The translations under genes and the position numbers were made by a program. From Lepidostoma basale (lineage: Eukaryota > Arthropoda > Insecta > Trichoptera > Lepidostomatidae): a DNA stretch of 64,000 nucleotides. Shown here piece after piece: positions 11,815 through 23,735 of this stretch. The notes below the pieces were generated by a model. It saw only the letters and a program-made list of their open reading frames with translations, was not told the DNA's origin and ran no database searches. The stretch spans positions 372,001 to 436,000 of the forward strand of contig JAHDVF020001254.1 in NCBI GenBank assembly GCA_022606425.2. The letters run 5' to 3'. How positions within the stretch are numbered: position 1 is the first letter of the stretch; every line of letters starts with the position of its first letter.

Positions 11815-12190
11815 TTGGACATTAACACTGTAGAATTCCATAGTAATACACTTTGGAAATTGAAAATAAAGTTTTTTACAATCCACATAATATTAAAAAT
11901 CACGATATGTTTCGGAGGATACCTCCATCTTCAGGTATAAACATACAATAAAAACTAAACAATGAAAGACTAATATCTTTATAAAATATGTATGTTTTTT
12001 TCAAATTACAATTTTATATTATCATTTATTTCATATCGTGTATAATTAATTATTAGTTCTTACTGATAAAAAAAAGATTAGTACTTATCGTAACGTCCAG
12101 GTTGGTTTTTTAAACTTTATTTTATATTTACACCTGAAGATGGGAGTATCCTCCGAAACATATGATTTTTAATATTTTGTGGATTATAAA
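11815..12190. mobile_element. Foldback element, GAAGATGG/CCGAAACAT family
   Basis: Starts ACATTAACACTGTAGAATTC, then ATATGTTTCGGAGGATACCT..CATCTTCAGG. It ends with the reverse arrangement CACCTGAAGATGGGAGTATC, CTCCGAAACATAT. The two arms are imperfect inverted repeats around an AT-rich centre. Related copies at 35485-35920 and 39395-39645. Confidence 0.7.
12131..12164 (+). ncRNA. Hammerhead-like motif
   Basis: CCTGAAGA, TG, stem GGAG-TATC-CTCC, GAAAC. It has the core order CUGANGA..GAAAC with extra bases before stem II. A mirrored copy lies at about 11900-11937. Confidence 0.33.
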
Positions 12191-12217
12191 AAATGTTATT
12201 ATCAATGTCCAAAGTGT

Positions 12218-12452
12218 AATGAAAAAAAAATTATGTTAACGATGCAAATGGAACTAGAAATAGAGAAAGACCGAAAAAACATGGCAGATCAAATATATCA
12301 ATTATTGAATGTCGGCCACGTGAGGAGTCGGAGAAATCAATTTGCGTACATGACTCAATGTATGAATGTTGAAGAAGCGACAGAAGTATGTCAGGAAAGA
12401 ACAGTGTGGGGGACCATTATTTCTGCCTACGATGGTTAGTTAGTTAGTAAGT
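12218..12452 (+). mobile_element. TTAG-tailed LINE, 3' end
   Basis: Encodes NGTRNRERPKKHGRSN-like, then NVGHVRSRRNQFAYMTQCMN, VEEATEVCQERTVW, and the GATGGTTAGTTAGTTAG tail. The GGGGAGACGGC block is deleted. Confidence 0.75.
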
Positions 12453-12533
12453 TAATATTAACAGTTTAATTTAGAATAATGTTGTAATATAATACCTATA
12501 AAAAAATATTTAATTTCTATGAAAATGTCGCGA

Positions 12534-12640
12534 AATCTGTTTCGTCAACCAATGTTGGCATCATCAGGTTTTACAATCTACTAAACTTGTAACACCAGAC
12601 GATCCTAACATTGGTTGACGAAATTGCTGTCGCGACAATA
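12534..12640. repeat. Short inverted repeat with hammerhead-like arm
   Basis: TGTCGCGAAATCTGTTTCGT / CAACCAATGTTGG pairs with CCTAACATTGGTTGACGAAA and GCTGTCGCGACA. The reverse strand reads CCTGATGATGCCAACATTGG, then TTGACGAAAC, the same motif order as other families here. Confidence 0.65.
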
Positions 12641-12651
12641 AATAAATAAAT

Positions 12652-12764
12652 TGTGAAAACAAACAAACAAACCAACCATCACTCCGTTTCTCCGCAGGGG
12701 TAGGCAGAGAGAATGGACCGCCACACTACTCTTTCCTGACATACCTCTCTAGCTTCCTCCACCT
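12652..12764 (-). mobile_element. TTAG-tailed LINE, 3' end
   Basis: CAACCATCACTCCGTTTCTC, CGCAGGGGTAGGCAGAGAGA, ACATACCTCTCTAGCTTCCT. Truncated, with the tail variant AAACAAACAAAC. Confidence 0.7.
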
Positions 12765-12769
12765 ATTTA

Positions 12770-13970
12770 TATTACGTATATTATTACCGTATATTTATAT
12801 TTATAATATTTATATTACCTAATATGAGATTTCCAAATTAAACCGTTAATAATTTTGAAGCATCATAGTATTTCCGACAAAACAAAGGATTATTATAGAT
12901 ACTAATAGAAAAGAAACGTTCTCATTCATACTATTTATTTTTTAAATAGTTGCTAAAGCTACAAGTAAGACACGATCTTTCGTGCGTACATTTTTATTCG
13001 CGAAAATAGTATTCGATGATGTGCTGTAATCAAAGGCAACTCAATAACTTTGATAAACAGTTTTTTTTTTAATCTGTTTAATTTAGGGAATTTCTTAACC
13101 TCGACTTACGAAGATATTGCAAATGAAAATTATGTATCTGAAGTATGCAAAAACGTCTATTTAGTGCTCACTTTACGACCCGTAATTACATGTACGTTCT
13201 CCAATAATTACTAAAATCCGTCTAATATGGGATACCATTCGTTTTAAAAGTGACTGATTTTAGTAGGTGAGGTCAAACGGGTTGGATTTGTTCAGTCGCA
13301 AGTTACAACACAGTCTATCTTTGGCATACCCGATACCTACACTAATCCAATTATTCGTGAAACACGCTGAAATGTGTAAGAGCAATAAATTACAAACAAG
13401 TGCAACTTAAATCGCAGTATTTTTGTACGGTCTGGAACATTTTTCACTTCAAAATGTTGAAACTTCTCTGATGTAGTGGGAAATCGTCAAAAGTAAACAG
13501 ATTTATTTCTAAAATATAGCAAATATGTATAAAATAACAAAGAAAAGTATGGTGAAAACAATAAATATTTTTGAAATTTAATTGTATCTCAATAGAGACG
13601 AAGATGCAAACTGGAAACTGAATATGGTTGATCAAGGTTGATCAACAGGACTTATGACCTGTCATTGGTTGGGTTAAGCGCAGTATTTTTATATACCATG
13701 GGTATACGAGTATACCATGGGTGAAATCCCGTATTCGTATACAAGTATAAGTGTACATTGCAAGGAATTCTAACAGTTTGTATTATATTAATGAGTGTAG
13801 GGAAGATAAAAACAATTAGTTATTGGTTTAAAATAACAAACAGGATAAAGCTACTTAAACCTTTGACTTAAAAGATAAAAAAAAAAATCTATTTAATTTT
13901 TTTACCTTTTTGATCAACAGGTTAGAGAAAAGTTCTCTTGCAAGAAATGAAAAGAATAATCTCTCTCTCT
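12770..13970. other. No recognisable feature
   Basis: AT-rich. A short hairpin around TACCATGGGTATACGAGTAT (13695-13722) is the only structure seen. Confidence 0.45.
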
Positions 13971-13974
13971 GGTT

Positions 13975-14310
13975 TCAATCCTGGGATTGGTTTGCAGCAA
14001 TTTCCTCTATTCTTCTCTTCCATTCTTCCCTGTCTTGTGCGGCTCTTTTGAAATCTACATATAATGAGCAGCGCACGTCCACCAACAGGTCCTCCAGGTA
14101 CTCTCGGCGTTGACGTCCCCTAGAGTTTGTCCCCTCGGTCGTAACCTCCATTATGGCATGCAAGAGGCCTTCTTGTCGTATTACATGGCCGATCTATCTT
14201 GCACGCCTTACGGACAAGGTCCTGAACAGGTGCCTTCCTCCTTCGATTCTTTGGAGAACCTCCTCATTTGTAATGTGGTCTCTCCAGGAAATTCCTAATA
14301 GCCTTCTATA
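13975..14310 (-). mobile_element. LINE C-terminal fragment (fourth family)
   Basis: The minus strand reads GRQRREYLEDLLVDVRCSLY, then FKRAAQDREEWKRRIEEIAA, a typical LINE ORF end (AAxDRExW). Frameshifted upstream. Confidence 0.7.
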
Positions 14311-14517
14311 GGACCACATCTCAAAAGCCTCTGGTCTCCGTTTATCTCATGCCGACTATACCAAACCTATAATTATTAACAATATAAAGTATGTAGTATA
14401 AATGAACTTCATATATTATTTACTAATATTTTTTTTTCAGAAAATCCTTTTACCAAATGCTAAAGTACTGGTTGCATAAAGCAACACACCATAATAATTT
14501 GTTCTTATTCTTCTCAG

Positions 14518-14945
14518 TCATATTCCTCTTGATTGAAGGCCGTGTCCATCCTGTAAACCATTGACCATGGCACCCCATGCGCTCCTATCACCCGTCAGTC
14601 TCCAGGCTGCAGCTAATAAGAGACCAGTCAGGTTCCTGAATTGATCGGACCAGCGACTTGATGGTCGTCCGTGTGGTCGCTTTCCTTTTACTTTGCCCAA
14701 AATACTATACCCTGATACCCAGCTGGTGAATGATCGACTGGTTTGTTTTTCTTGCCGTCCAGGGTATACGCAGCATTAGAGATATTTTGTAGTTTTATCC
14801 AGTTTTATCCATTTGGGTTCTGCGTCGAATCTCCCTTCCGCATCCCCCCCGGTCAGTTATCAGTGATCCAACATAAACAAATTCATTAACAATTTCCAAA
14901 TCTGAGAGATGGCCCGTGAGCAGTACGTACACGAGGTACCTTACA
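14518..14945 (-). mobile_element. LINE C-terminal fragment (fifth family)
   Basis: The minus strand includes an IVNEFVYVGSLIT-like segment at about 14870-14940, then GKVKGKRPHGRPSSRWSDQF, AAAWRLTGDRSAWGAMVNGL and a stop. Several frameshifts. Confidence 0.72.
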
Positions 14946-15324
14946 GAGATATTTTATGAGATGCTTACGAACAGCCAACACCGAATAAAAGGCAATTACC
15001 ATATAGATTGGACTAAGATTTACGGTCAAATTTAGCACTCGGGAATAAATTATTTTGAAATATAATACTGTTGAGGTTAATGTTAAGGTCGTGAGACATA
15101 CCCCGTTCTCCTTCCCTTTAATGCCGAGTCGAAAGGAGAACCTGTCCTTTCAATAAGCAGACTTTTGAAAAATTATGAAGTTTATTACTAAATAACTATC
15201 ACGCTATCTTCCAATATTTTAAAGTGTTAAAATATATTAATTTAACAGTTTAAAATATTACTCATCAATTCAAAAAGAGCATTTTTTATTTGGTCATGGT
15301 TCTTACTTTGGTATTATAATGAAA

Positions 15325-15545
15325 TTTCAGTCATCATCATCAGCCGTTAGTGGTGCAGAACTGAGTACAGGCCTTTCTTCCCGACTTCCACGACTCTATC
15401 CCTCACCACTCTTTTCATGGTTATTACACCACCTTGTTTGTGGTTACCCAAGGTCTATACAGCTAATTCTCGGTCGCCACTCGAGGGTGAGTCTGATTCA
15501 TCGATCATCCGTTGTCCTCAATATATGACCGACTCAATTCTATTT
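15325..15545 (-). mobile_element. LINE/SINE 3' terminal fragment
   Basis: TCATCATCATCAGCCGTTAG followed by CAGAACTGAGTACAGGCCTT resembles the TCATCATCATCAGCC..AGGCCT 3'-terminal sequence of insect RTE-type elements, read from the minus strand. Confidence 0.5.
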
Positions 15546-15599
15546 TCGATTCATCGGCAAATTTAGTCCATACAAATTCAGTGTGTAATATATTATTTA

Positions 15600-15842
15600 T
15601 AATACTAAATAACTAACCATCATGCCGTTTCCTCGGATTGATAGGCAGAGAGAATGGACCACCATACTGCTCTGTCCTGACATACCTCTCCAGTTTCCTC
15701 TACATTCATACATCGTAACATGCACGCTCTAGATTTTTTGAACTTCGAATGTGGCTGCCTTTTAATATTTGATTAATTTCATCATGTCATGCTCTCCTTG
15801 ATTTATCACGGCTTCTATTTCCACTCAAACTGCTTAATTATA
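15600..15842 (-). mobile_element. TTAG-tailed LINE, 3' end
   Basis: ACTAAATAACTAACCATCAT, GCCGTTTCCTCGG..., CATTCATACATCGTAACATG, down to the [19 protein letters not shown] region. Confidence 0.72.
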
Positions 15843-16377
15843 TTACTTTAAATAAAATAAATAAATAAATGTGTTACTTAATGATTTATCAAAGTAAATC
15901 ACAGTATCTAATAAAAGCCAAATACTTCTTATATAAAAAAAATCTTGTATTGGGAAATTGTTTTTCTCCGTTTGGTTTCAAATAACCTAAACACATAACG
16001 GAAAATTTTTCGTAACGCCGCGTTTGAATTCATGCTTTGTTAATACAATAGAGCGAAGACAAATATACTTTACTTAGTTCCATTTCAACGTTTTTTTGTG
16101 TGGATAATAAAGAGTATTTACAAAATTTTCTCTCCGAACGCTGTTTGATCGATTTGCTCCACAAACTCTGGGATTTATTTTAGGATCTGAATGAGAACGT
16201 TATTAACTCGTTTATCATTTTTAGCGATGGCAATGATAATTATTGCTAAAACCTTTGGTCCTCTGTTATTAAAAGTCACGAGAAACTTTCTCAAGTGTGA
16301 TTTATGAAAGTGTCTTGGTAAAATTTTATTTGCTTTGGGGATATCCTCCAAAAAATATCGTTACCAAATAGTGCGAA

Positions 16378-16945
16378 AATGAACGATATGTCCATCAGCT
16401 GTTTGCCATATGCAGACGACGCCGTTTTAATCGCTGGCAACATAGATGACCTACAAGTCTAAGTATCAAGTATGCAATAAGTGCGACCTTGTGATGAACG
16501 TGTCAAAGTGTAAAGTTATGGTATTTGAAAAGGAACAATGTATGACGGATTAAGGCATAAGTGCGAACGGTAAGAAATTAGAGCAAGTTACCGAATTTAC
16601 TTATCTAGGAACCATGTTTACAAGTGATGGAACAATGGAAAACGATATCGAAAGAAGGGTTGGAGCTGGAAATTAAATAAATGGTGCACCCAAAGTTATT
16701 ACCGCAAATAGAAATATTTCGACTGAAGCAAAGAAGGCAGTGCACAATGGAGTTCTAATGCCGACCAAATTAATCAATTCCTAAAAGGCGGTCAAGTTCG
16801 AAGTAGGAACAATCGACATGCGTGCATGTCACGATGTGTGAATGTAGAAAAAGCGCGAGAGTTATGTCAGGATAGAACAATGTGGCGATCATTCTCTCTG
16901 CATACCCCTCCGGCGAAACGGCGTGATGTGTTAGTTACTTAGTTA
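16378..16945 (+). mobile_element. TTAG-tailed LINE with RT catalytic motif
   Basis: Encodes MSISCLPYADDAVLIAGNID, where YADD is the RT active-site box. Then come LEQVTEFTYLGTMFTSDG, ERRVGAGN and NGAPKVITANRNISTEAKKA. An internal deletion after GTTCTAATGCCGACC jumps to the QINQFLKGGQVRSRNNRH end and the tail GGCGTGATGTGTTAGTTA. Several stops. This is the most 5'-extended copy of the family here and fixes it as a non-LTR element. Confidence 0.85.
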
Positions 16946-17097
16946 GTTAATTAATTATTTGAAGTTGTTTTTATAATGAAATTGTATGAAATATTGATGA
17001 CAGATGACGTGATATCAAACATTCCTTGTTTGATATAAAAACAATAATCATTTATCAATGTAATATATTTAAACAACTAAATACGAATTTACTAAGT

Positions 17098-17210
17098 ACC
17101 AATTACGCTGTCTCCCGAAGGAGTAGACCGCCACACTTTCTTGACATACTTCTCTCGCTTCTTCAGCACGTCGATTTCTCCGACTCATTCATTTTTACCA
17201 GAATCACAGC
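17098..17210 (-). mobile_element. TTAG-tailed LINE, short 3' fragment
   Basis: ACCAATTACGCTGTCTCCCG, AAGGAGTAGACCGCCACACT, ATACTTCTCTCGCTTC. Internally deleted. Confidence 0.6.
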
Positions 17211-17456
17211 TAATCCTCATCTCTAATATTCTATTGAAATTGTGATGAACGGTTCAGCCGACTTCTAGTCGTACATGAGCACTGGGTTGTGAGCACCACT
17301 AATTGTGGTAACAACACACACCAGGCTCGAGTTCTTTGCTATACTACTCGTAAATATATACGAAAAAATATAAATATTATTAATTATAAAATATTCGCAA
17401 CTATTCGGAAATTACAACACATCTCAAAAACTAAATTAAAGTTAAAAATAACTAAC

Positions 17457-17985
17457 TAACCATCACGCCGTCTCCCCGAAAGGGCAGGCAGAAGGAATGG
17501 ACTGTCACACTTTTACTGATGCGGCACTCCATTCTTCTCTTTTCGCCCCGCAGGAGACGCGGTGTGATGGGTTGCGAACCTCATCGCCACCAATAGGCAT
17601 CTCCCGCGCACACTTCGATCGTCCAACACCCACAAAATAAATCTAAAACAAATAATATAAAATACAATGATATAAAATAAAATAACAAAATAAATATATT
17701 ATAATTTAACACAAAATGTTCTTTTTAGATGGTGCACATATTGACTATTTAATTTATCTTCCACGAATCCACCGGTTTTTTAATTTAGCACATAATGTAA
17801 TAATACATAATGTTTTTTTCGATGTTGCACATGTTGACATGGACGATCCGGTCCATGTCAACATGTGCAACATGTCCGATCTTTTGTGTTTATTTAATTT
17901 ATGTTACACGTATCCACCGTTTTATAAATTAGCTGTAATTAGGCACTTCACCAGCAAGAACTTTAAAATAATATTGAAGAAATTA
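17457..17985 (-). mobile_element. SINE-like element with LINE tail, copy 2 (longest)
   Basis: From CTAACCATCACGCCGTCTCC (LINE tail) through CGCCCCGCAGGAGACGC, GGGTTGCGAACCTCATCGCC and GGCATCTCCCGCGCACACTT to an AT-rich head. The head contains a 52-bp perfect hairpin at 17822-17873 and ends near AATTAGGCACTTCACC. The head is shared with the copy at 34108. Confidence 0.68.
17822..17873. repeat. Perfect 23-bp-arm hairpin
   Basis: ATGTTGCACATGTTGACATG-GAC, loop GATCCG, then the exact reverse complement. It lies inside the head of the SINE-like element. Confidence 0.95.
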
Positions 17986-18549
17986 TTCAAATTGTGATTG
18001 GAACAAATGAAAATAAAAGTTCTTCTTAATTTTTGTTATCTACAAATATATTATACAATATACGGTATCAAAAGTTCTTCGTAATTGTTACAATCTTAGG
18101 GCACGATAGCCTTGAATGAAGAGAAAGGCAGTACTTTCGTTATATTACAAAATATTAGATAAAGTCCACACTACGGGTATATCCACTCTGACATCTCAAT
18201 AACATACAATATATGAACACGGCGCAATAAGCGTGTATCCCCAAGATTGAGAGATTATCCAATTACCCGCCGGGTTATATCACGTGGTGACAGTAAATTG
18301 CAGTGTTTTAAAAGACAGTTTAGTTGGCTGGATAAATTAATTTAGTTAATGATTAAAAAGGGGGTATTTCGTAAAGTAAGTAACTCTATTACATTTGAAA
18401 CAATAATTATGCACTTTCCATAAAATGCATACATATTATAACAGCGGCGTGCCGTGGTGAGTCTAACGCAAGCAATATCGCAAATATCTAAAATCGATTA
18501 TTTTTCAATGCGAATTAAAATTTTAAGATTTCAGATTTAAATATTCGCC

Positions 18550-18705
18550 TTCGCTTTGTGTTGTGGTTTTGTTTTTCTTGAAATGCATCAAAGGCTTTTT
18601 ACACTTTCATCACTGGGAGAACGATATAAACTGATCGTTCTCCCCATGATGATGGTATGAAACATGCCGTGAATAATATATTCCCAAATAAAAAAAAAGA
18701 CGTTT
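18550..18705. repeat. Foldback remnant with ATGATGATGG..GAAACATG motif
   Basis: GAGAACGATATAAACTGATC, GTTCTCCCCATGATGATGG and TATGAAACATG. The same GAACGATATAAACT core recurs at 55375, so a dispersed family. Confidence 0.5.
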
Positions 18706-18859
18706 TATTTCTTTAAAAACTTTATTAATGTGAAATTTTCAATATCAACGCATAATGTTTATCAACATTTATTACCAAATCTTTAAATTTCATAATACGA
18801 GTATATATTATGAAATTAATTGATTTGATAGATACGGCAACAGAATATAGAATGTCCAA

Positions 18860-19475
18860 GAATATACATACCTGGGACACAATATTCGATTGGGCCGAGA
18901 TAACCAAACCGAAGAGCTAAAAATAAAAATTGGACTAAGCTGGGAAATTTTCGGAAACATGAGTTACATCCTTAAAAACCGGAAAATACCGATTAACCGA
19001 AAACCAAAAATCTATGAAGCCTGCGCTCTGCTAGTTGGTACTTATGGTCTTGAAACTGTTACAATGTCCAAACAAAGTGCCAAGAAACTACGAGTGACCC
19101 AAAGAGCCATGAAAAGAGCCATGTTAGGAATAAGCCTAGGAGACAGAGTCAGAAACGATACGGCGGAGAAAAAACAATGATCACTGACATCATCCACCGG
19201 GTGGCGACTCTAAAATGGCAATGGGCAGGTTACGTAGCCAAAAGCTCAGATGAAAAGTGGACAAGAAGACTGCTGACTTGGAGACCGTGGACGGCGAAGA
19301 GAAGTGCAGGGCGACCGCAACTACGGTGGAAGGATGATCTGAACAGACACGTCGGAATAACCTGGATGCAGACTGCACAGAGTGACATGGAAGCGAATGG
19401 AGGAGACCTTTGTCCAGGAGTGGACGGGAATAGGCTGAGGAAGAAGAAGAGAAGAAGATATATTATGTAATTTAA
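18860..19475 (+). mobile_element. LINE C-terminal fragment (GAAG-tailed family)
   Basis: [58 protein letters not shown], then after a frameshift [39 protein letters not shown] and RWKDDLNRHVG. Ends in a GAAGAAGAAGAGAAGAAG tail. Classic insect endonuclease-RT LINE end. Second copy at 36983. Confidence 0.85.
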
Positions 19476-19479
19476 TTTT

Positions 19480-20090
19480 AAAAATAAATGAAAAGTTTTT
19501 GGCTCGTAGGTGATTTTGACATGAATTTACAAATAACATCAATTTAACCAAAGAACCTAATAAATCTTTAAAATGTTATAGTAGTATAATGACCTATAGG
19601 TCAACGCCTGGTTACTCACCCATGGGTCGTGGTTAGGGTCCTTGGTTCATGAACACTAGTTCTTCATTAAATGTGAATTTAATTATTATTAAATGTAATT
19701 ATTCATTAAATGCGAATAACATATAAAAACGTTTTAATATTGAAACTCTCCATTTATTTATTAACAAACTGCTACAAGAAATCGGAGAACGCATCCCATA
19801 TAAATTAATAACCACGAGCCGCCATTAGTAATTACCGTTTGCCCCACGATAATCCCGGCGCACTACACTACACTGCTTGCATTATTGCTTAAGTTCAGTG
19901 AGGCCTAAGTGTTGTTGAGCCATACAATAATTAATAAAGAATCGATACACGTACTTGTTTGTAAACTTTACGGATATTATGTTATTATCAACCTGTCCCA
20001 TTTCATATGACAACTGTGCGATACTATTTTTTTTCTCATACATATTACAAAATAATAAATTAAGAACACTTTTTTTCGAAATAAAATACT
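19480..20090. other. No recognisable feature
   Basis: AT-rich, no gene or clear repeat. Confidence 0.45.
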
Positions 20091-20092
20091 AA

Positions 20093-20778
20093 CTAACTAA
20101 CCATCACGCCGTCTCCCCGAAGGCGTTTGCAGAAATAATGGACTGCTACACTTTTCTTTACTGACATATTTCTCTCGATTCCTCAACATGCCTACATCGT
20201 GTCATGTACGCGCGTCGATTTCTCTGACTCCTCACATAGCCGACATTCACTATTTGATTTATTTGATCGTGCTACGTTTTCCTCGGTCTTCCTCTATTTC
20301 TGGTTCCATTTACATCGTTAATATATACTTTTTTTTACCATTCTTTCTTCATTCATTCTTTCCATATGTATAAACCATCTTAATGATCCTTTCATTATTT
20401 TGGCCATAACACCATCATTCGCACCGCATTCACTTCTTATATTTTCATTCGACACTCTACTATACACAGAGTATCCACACATTCGTCTAAGAGATCTCAT
20501 TTTTACTGCATTTATTCTACTTTCATCCTTATTTTGCCATTTCCATGCTTCGCTTCCATACATAAGGGTCGGTACAAGGACACCATTGTGCACTGCCTTT
20601 TAGCTTTTTTGGATAGATTTTTGTTTGCGATGACAACTTTAAGCGCACCATTCACTTTGTTGCCTGCCCCAACGCTTCTTTCAATATCTCTCTCCACTCG
20701 CCTATCTTTTGTAAACATACTACCCAATTACACGAACTCATCTACTTGCTCCAAATTTTCAAAATTCCAAATAACAGA
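20093..20778 (-). mobile_element. TTAG-tailed LINE, long 3' end
   Basis: The minus strand includes [100 protein letters not shown] and GSLRWFIHMERMNEERMVKK. Ends in the CCATCACGCCGTCTCCCC tail. Among the best preserved copies. Confidence 0.85.
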
Positions 20779-20873
20779 TGTATTAATGTAGAGTTTACGA
20801 GAGAAGTATGTAAGAACAGAACAATGTAGCGGTTCATTATTTCTACCTACCCCCCAGTAAGTTAGTTAGTTAG
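20779..20873 (+). mobile_element. TTAG-tailed LINE, 3' fragment
   Basis: GAGAGAAGTATGTAAGAACA, CAATGTAGCGGTTCATTATT, CCCCAGTAAGTTAGTTAGTT. Head-to-head with the copy before it. Confidence 0.65.
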
Positions 20874-21120
20874 GAACGGTGTAAATTTAGAAGGCTCTTT
20901 TCTAGAAATTGGCTGGTTTTTGCGCTTTATGACTATGGAAGACTCCTAGGTATTACAATCCTGCAAAATCCCATCCCGAAGTCAATTTCCTATGTCGTGC
21001 TTTCCCCTTGTAAGTTGTTTTCAAATCACTGGATCTGCATTTTAATCAATTCCTCTGCAATATACTCGCACAATATTCGTTTAGTAAAAGTGCTGACCCC
21101 TTAATTGAAAAAGTCTAAAA

Positions 21121-21587
21121 CCAAAATATAGGGTGTTTTTTTTAGAGGTTTGGTTTTTAAACTGGCAACATTGTTTCTACAGACTGTCAATTTGACAGTT
21201 GACAGTTGATTTGTAGTCAATACGTTTTGCCATTTCACTATAAATAGACGTCAGAATAGCGCTTGCAAATTTCGCCAAACTTATCGTCGACTACGTCCAT
21301 TTTACGGTCGACATAATCGTCCATCCGAGTAAGTTATTTGGAAGACTATGGATCGTTATCGCACCACGTACACTCTATGGATAATTCGCATGCACAAAGA
21401 CCAAAAATGTCGAAAATTGGATTTCACGATTGCGCTTCGTTCAAGTTAACCGTGGCGGTCATATGCCCGAAATCATAATGGCATAAAATTATCTATTAAA
21501 TAAAACCAATATCATAGACATTAAAATTACTTTAATGTGTTTTGAATATGTATTGTATGCCTTTAAAAAAAATACCCTATATTTTGG
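21121..21587. mobile_element. Deleted mariner-like element
   Basis: Perfect 14-bp terminal repeats CCAAAATATAGGGT / ACCCTATATTTTGG, 467 bp overall. The inside retains RGGHMPEIIMA-like sequence (CGGTCATATGCCCGAAATCA), the usual end of mariner transposases. Most of the ORF is gone. Non-autonomous. Confidence 0.85.
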
Positions 21588-21589
21588 AT

Positions 21590-22425
21590 TCAGTTGTCAA
21601 ACAAGAATGGAGACCACCCTACATATTTGAACGTACGTGATACGTTCACTGTGACTGTACCATTCTGCGCTATGTTGTATCACGTAAAAGTAATGTACCT
21701 AAAATGTACAAAATGTTACGGATACGCGCGTGTGCCAACAACACTCAAGTACAAGTCTTCATAAATATGATAATTTTACAAGGGGCAGGCGAAATGTGCG
21801 GCCGAGTATTTCCCATTTCGTAATTTAATTTTTTTTTATTAATATGTAATTAAATTTCATTAATAAAATACCTGATTTTTTTGCACGTTTCTCGGAAAAT
21901 AACCCAAAGGTAGGGCGGTTAATATTCGCTCGAAGAGAAAAATAAAGTGTTACTGAATAATTCAATGTATAATTACTTGAAGCAATCCTGTGAACTATTA
22001 TTCCATGTCCTTCTCAAGCATGAATAATATTAACAACAATAGTGTACTAATCACATTTTTTACCACCACGCATTGATAGATAACAACAGTCGTTAATTCT
22101 GATTGTGGTTACGCAATTGCATTTCATAATTTGTTTTGCATAAATTGTTTAGTTACATAAATGTACATAGTTTTAAATAATAATAAGCACTTGTCCGTAC
22201 ACAACAATATGAATTTTCAAGAATCTATTGAACGTGAGAAAATGCGTAGAAAAAATATTAACTATTTGAAGCAAGTTATGCAAAAAGTAAATATGTAGAT
22301 CTAAATATAACGAAAAACTTAAGTTTGCATGCATTTTTATCCGCATGAATATAATTATTACATAATTATTTCAAAAATCTAATTATTTGAGAGAAAACGT
22401 ATGCAGTAAACAACATTACGTTATA
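21590..22425. other. No recognisable feature
   Basis: AT-rich with short ORFs, nothing supported. Confidence 0.45.
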
Positions 22426-22429
22426 CATT

Positions 22430-22820
22430 AAATAACTAACTGACTAACCATCACGCCGTTTACCCGGAGGGGAACGCAGAGAGCATGGACCGCCATACTT
22501 CTCTGTCCTGACATACTTCTCTAGTTTCTTCTACATTCATTCATCGTAACATGCACGCTCGTCGATTTTTGTATTTGATTAATTTGGTCATACCACGCTT
22601 TCCTTGGTCTTTCACAGCTTCTTTTTCCACACACGCTGCTTGTACACAACATTAAAACCGATATTTTCGCGTCCATTCGTTCCATATGTCCAAACCATCT
22701 CGGGGATTCCTTTTTTTTACTTATAATTCAATAATCTACTTTACATCTCTTCCTAATTTTGTCGTTTGGTATTCAATCATATATCGTTTTCCCGCACATT
22801 CTTCTCAATAATCTCATTAA
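22430..22820 (-). mobile_element. TTAG-tailed LINE, 3' end
   Basis: AACTAACTGACTAACCATCA, CGCCGTTTACCCGGAGG, TGTACACAACATTAAAACCG, CCATATGTCCAAACCATCTC and on to CCCGCACATTCTTCT. Confidence 0.75.
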
Positions 22821-23049
22821 TAAAAAGTTTTTTCTTTTCAATTTATTTTTTGAAATCCTTCTTCGTCTTCCTCTTGCTCCACTCCTATCGGAAGTTATGT
22901 ATCAACCATGATGAATTATTCATGGAAATTGAAATGTGGTGGCTTACTGTGGCCTTCCGCATTGCAGAGTGCTAGCTGTTTCGGTAATTTACAACAGCAT
23001 CAATTCCAAAGACAGCCCACTCTCAATAGAATCTGAATATAATCAATAT

Positions 23050-23282
23050 CGAGGCTGACGAAAGGGCGTCGCTGCGCCCTATAACAGCCTCGGGTAAGCG
23101 GTGGGTACCCCTTCTATGTCTAGGAGTGCAATTAAAACTGTATACAGGCATAAGATTATGATCAATAGAATGATAATCTTATGCCTGTATACAGTATTAA
23201 TTGCACTCCTAGACATAGAAGGGGTACCCACCGCTTACCCGAGGCTGTTATAGGGCGCAGCGACGCCCTTTCGTCAGCCTCG
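23050..23282. repeat. Near-perfect 233-bp palindrome
   Basis: Arms of about 110 bp from CGAGGCTGACGAAAGGGCGT to GCATAAGATTATGATC, mirrored to CAGCCTCG at 23282, with a loop of only a few bases and two or three indels. A diverged single arm is at 47383-47470. Confidence 0.92.
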
Positions 23283-23284
23283 CT

Positions 23285-23735
23285 CATTCACTTCCTAGGC
23301 CCGTCCCCGTCCATCCTAGACTGACATTAATTAATTGTTATTTCATTTACGAAAATCAAAGAGACACCAGGCCACATTAAAGCTACTCCTTTTTTTCCTT
23401 TCTATGCCCGCACTTACAAACAAAAACACATGGTATATACAGCCAATACAATTATCTACCTTTAAAGGAATATAAAGCAAAAATCTTTAAATTAATAGTG
23501 TAAGGAAGGCGGAACACAGTAAGGGGGTGGAAAAGAGTATATTTAGGGTTTAGGGAAAAAATCAGTAGAGTTAGTAGACAATTAAAAGCACTCCTGTCCA
23601 ATGTTAGGTTTCACCGTATCTGGCTACCCTCACCCATTCCGCTAATCGGTCGAAATCGTTGACAAGGGTTGGCTCAACGAGCGACTGTCAGGCGCTGATC
23701 GTCTGGTGGAGTACAGGAAAATATAATACATACTA
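23285..23735. other. Unclassified, moderately GC-rich repeat-like sequence
   Basis: Higher GC than its surroundings, with no ORF. It borders the palindrome and the following LINE fragment, and may be part of either element. Confidence 0.3.

Noticed and set aside
17716..17997. 93-residue ORF with repeated DMDDPVHVNM-like palindromic segment
   Set aside because: It lies in the head of a SINE-like element and spans a hairpin; no protein role likely.
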